In this document: in pieces, positions 5,601 through 5,648 of the stretch
Layout of the letters: every line of letters starts with the position of its first letter
Position numbering within the stretch: position 1 is the stretch's first letter
Assembly (NCBI GenBank): GCA_013331215.1
Contig: DUGU01000310.1
Span: forward strand, 31,385 to 37,032
Direction: 5' to 3'
Length of the DNA: 5,648 nt
From: Methanoregulaceae archaeon
Lineage (GTDB): Archaea > Halobacteriota > Methanomicrobia > Methanomicrobiales > Methanospirillaceae
Notes under the pieces: model-generated
Databases searched by the model: none
What the model was told of the DNA's origin: nothing
What the model saw: only the letters and a program-made list of their open reading frames with translations
Program-made: the position numbers and the translations under genes

Positions 5601-5648
5601 GTTGAGGTAGCCTAGCTTGGTAAGGCGCAGGTTTGCTAAACCTGTGTC
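5601..5648 (+). tRNA. tRNA-Ser(GCU), 3' part beyond window
   Basis: The acceptor 5' strand GTTGAGG (5601-5607) is followed by TA, a D arm closed by GCC and GGC with the loop AGCTTGGTAA, then the anticodon arm CAGGT-TTGCTAA-ACCTG. The anticodon GCT at 5635-5637 reads serine codons AGC and AGU. The window ends at the start of what should be the long variable arm of a serine tRNA, so the variable arm, T arm and 3' acceptor strand are not seen. tRNA genes are common integration targets, but their 3' ends are used, and this one points away from the integrase. Confidence 0.85.

Noticed and set aside
5601..5648. tRNA-Ser as the attachment site of the element
   Set aside because: Integrases normally use the 3' end of tRNA genes, which is outside the window on the far side, and deoxyhypusine synthase lies between it and the integrase.
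1..5648. CRISPR array or large repeats
   Set aside because: No regularly spaced repeats were seen; only short inverted repeats and one 18-bp tandem duplication.

Overview
The window looks like archaeal DNA, most likely from a methanogen of the Methanomicrobia type. The lineage is an inference. Three things support it: an archaeal-type deoxyhypusine synthase, ribosome-binding sites matching an archaeal 16S tail (GGTGATCC, GAGGTGA), and TATA-like boxes about 26 bases ahead of start codons that lack a ribosome-binding site. The flanks are GC-rich, while the central 2275-3060 stretch is visibly AT-richer.

Layout. Positions 1-2274 hold a leftward (minus-strand) cluster that reads, in order of transcription: a 46-aa ribbon-helix-helix-like protein (2274-2134), an unrecognised 70-aa protein (2137-1925), a 55-aa cysteine-containing protein (1928-1761), a 17-aa possible leader peptide (1740-1687), and a large archaeo-eukaryotic-type primase fused to an ATPase/helicase domain (1690 to beyond position 1). 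The primase frame is open for 563 codons and is cut by the left window edge. Adjacent genes mostly overlap by ATGA. A nested inverted repeat lies just ahead of the primase and encloses the ribosome-binding site of the leader ORF.

Positions 2275-2353 are a divergent promoter region with three TATTTA elements. A rightward 217-aa protein with a probable winged-helix domain (2354-3007) follows, and it faces a leftward tyrosine recombinase with a C-terminal zinc ribbon (3084-4304). Integrase, two putative regulators and primase-helicase together suggest one end of an integrated plasmid or provirus.

From about 4305 rightward the sequence looks like ordinary chromosome: a terminator-like hairpin (4367-4390), deoxyhypusine synthase (4525-5502), a short perfect hairpin (5557-5573), and the 5' part of a tRNA-Ser(GCU) gene (5601 to the window end). 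The element's exact edge and attachment site are not visible. The integrase next to housekeeping genes puts the right boundary somewhere around 4305-4520, if the element reading is correct.
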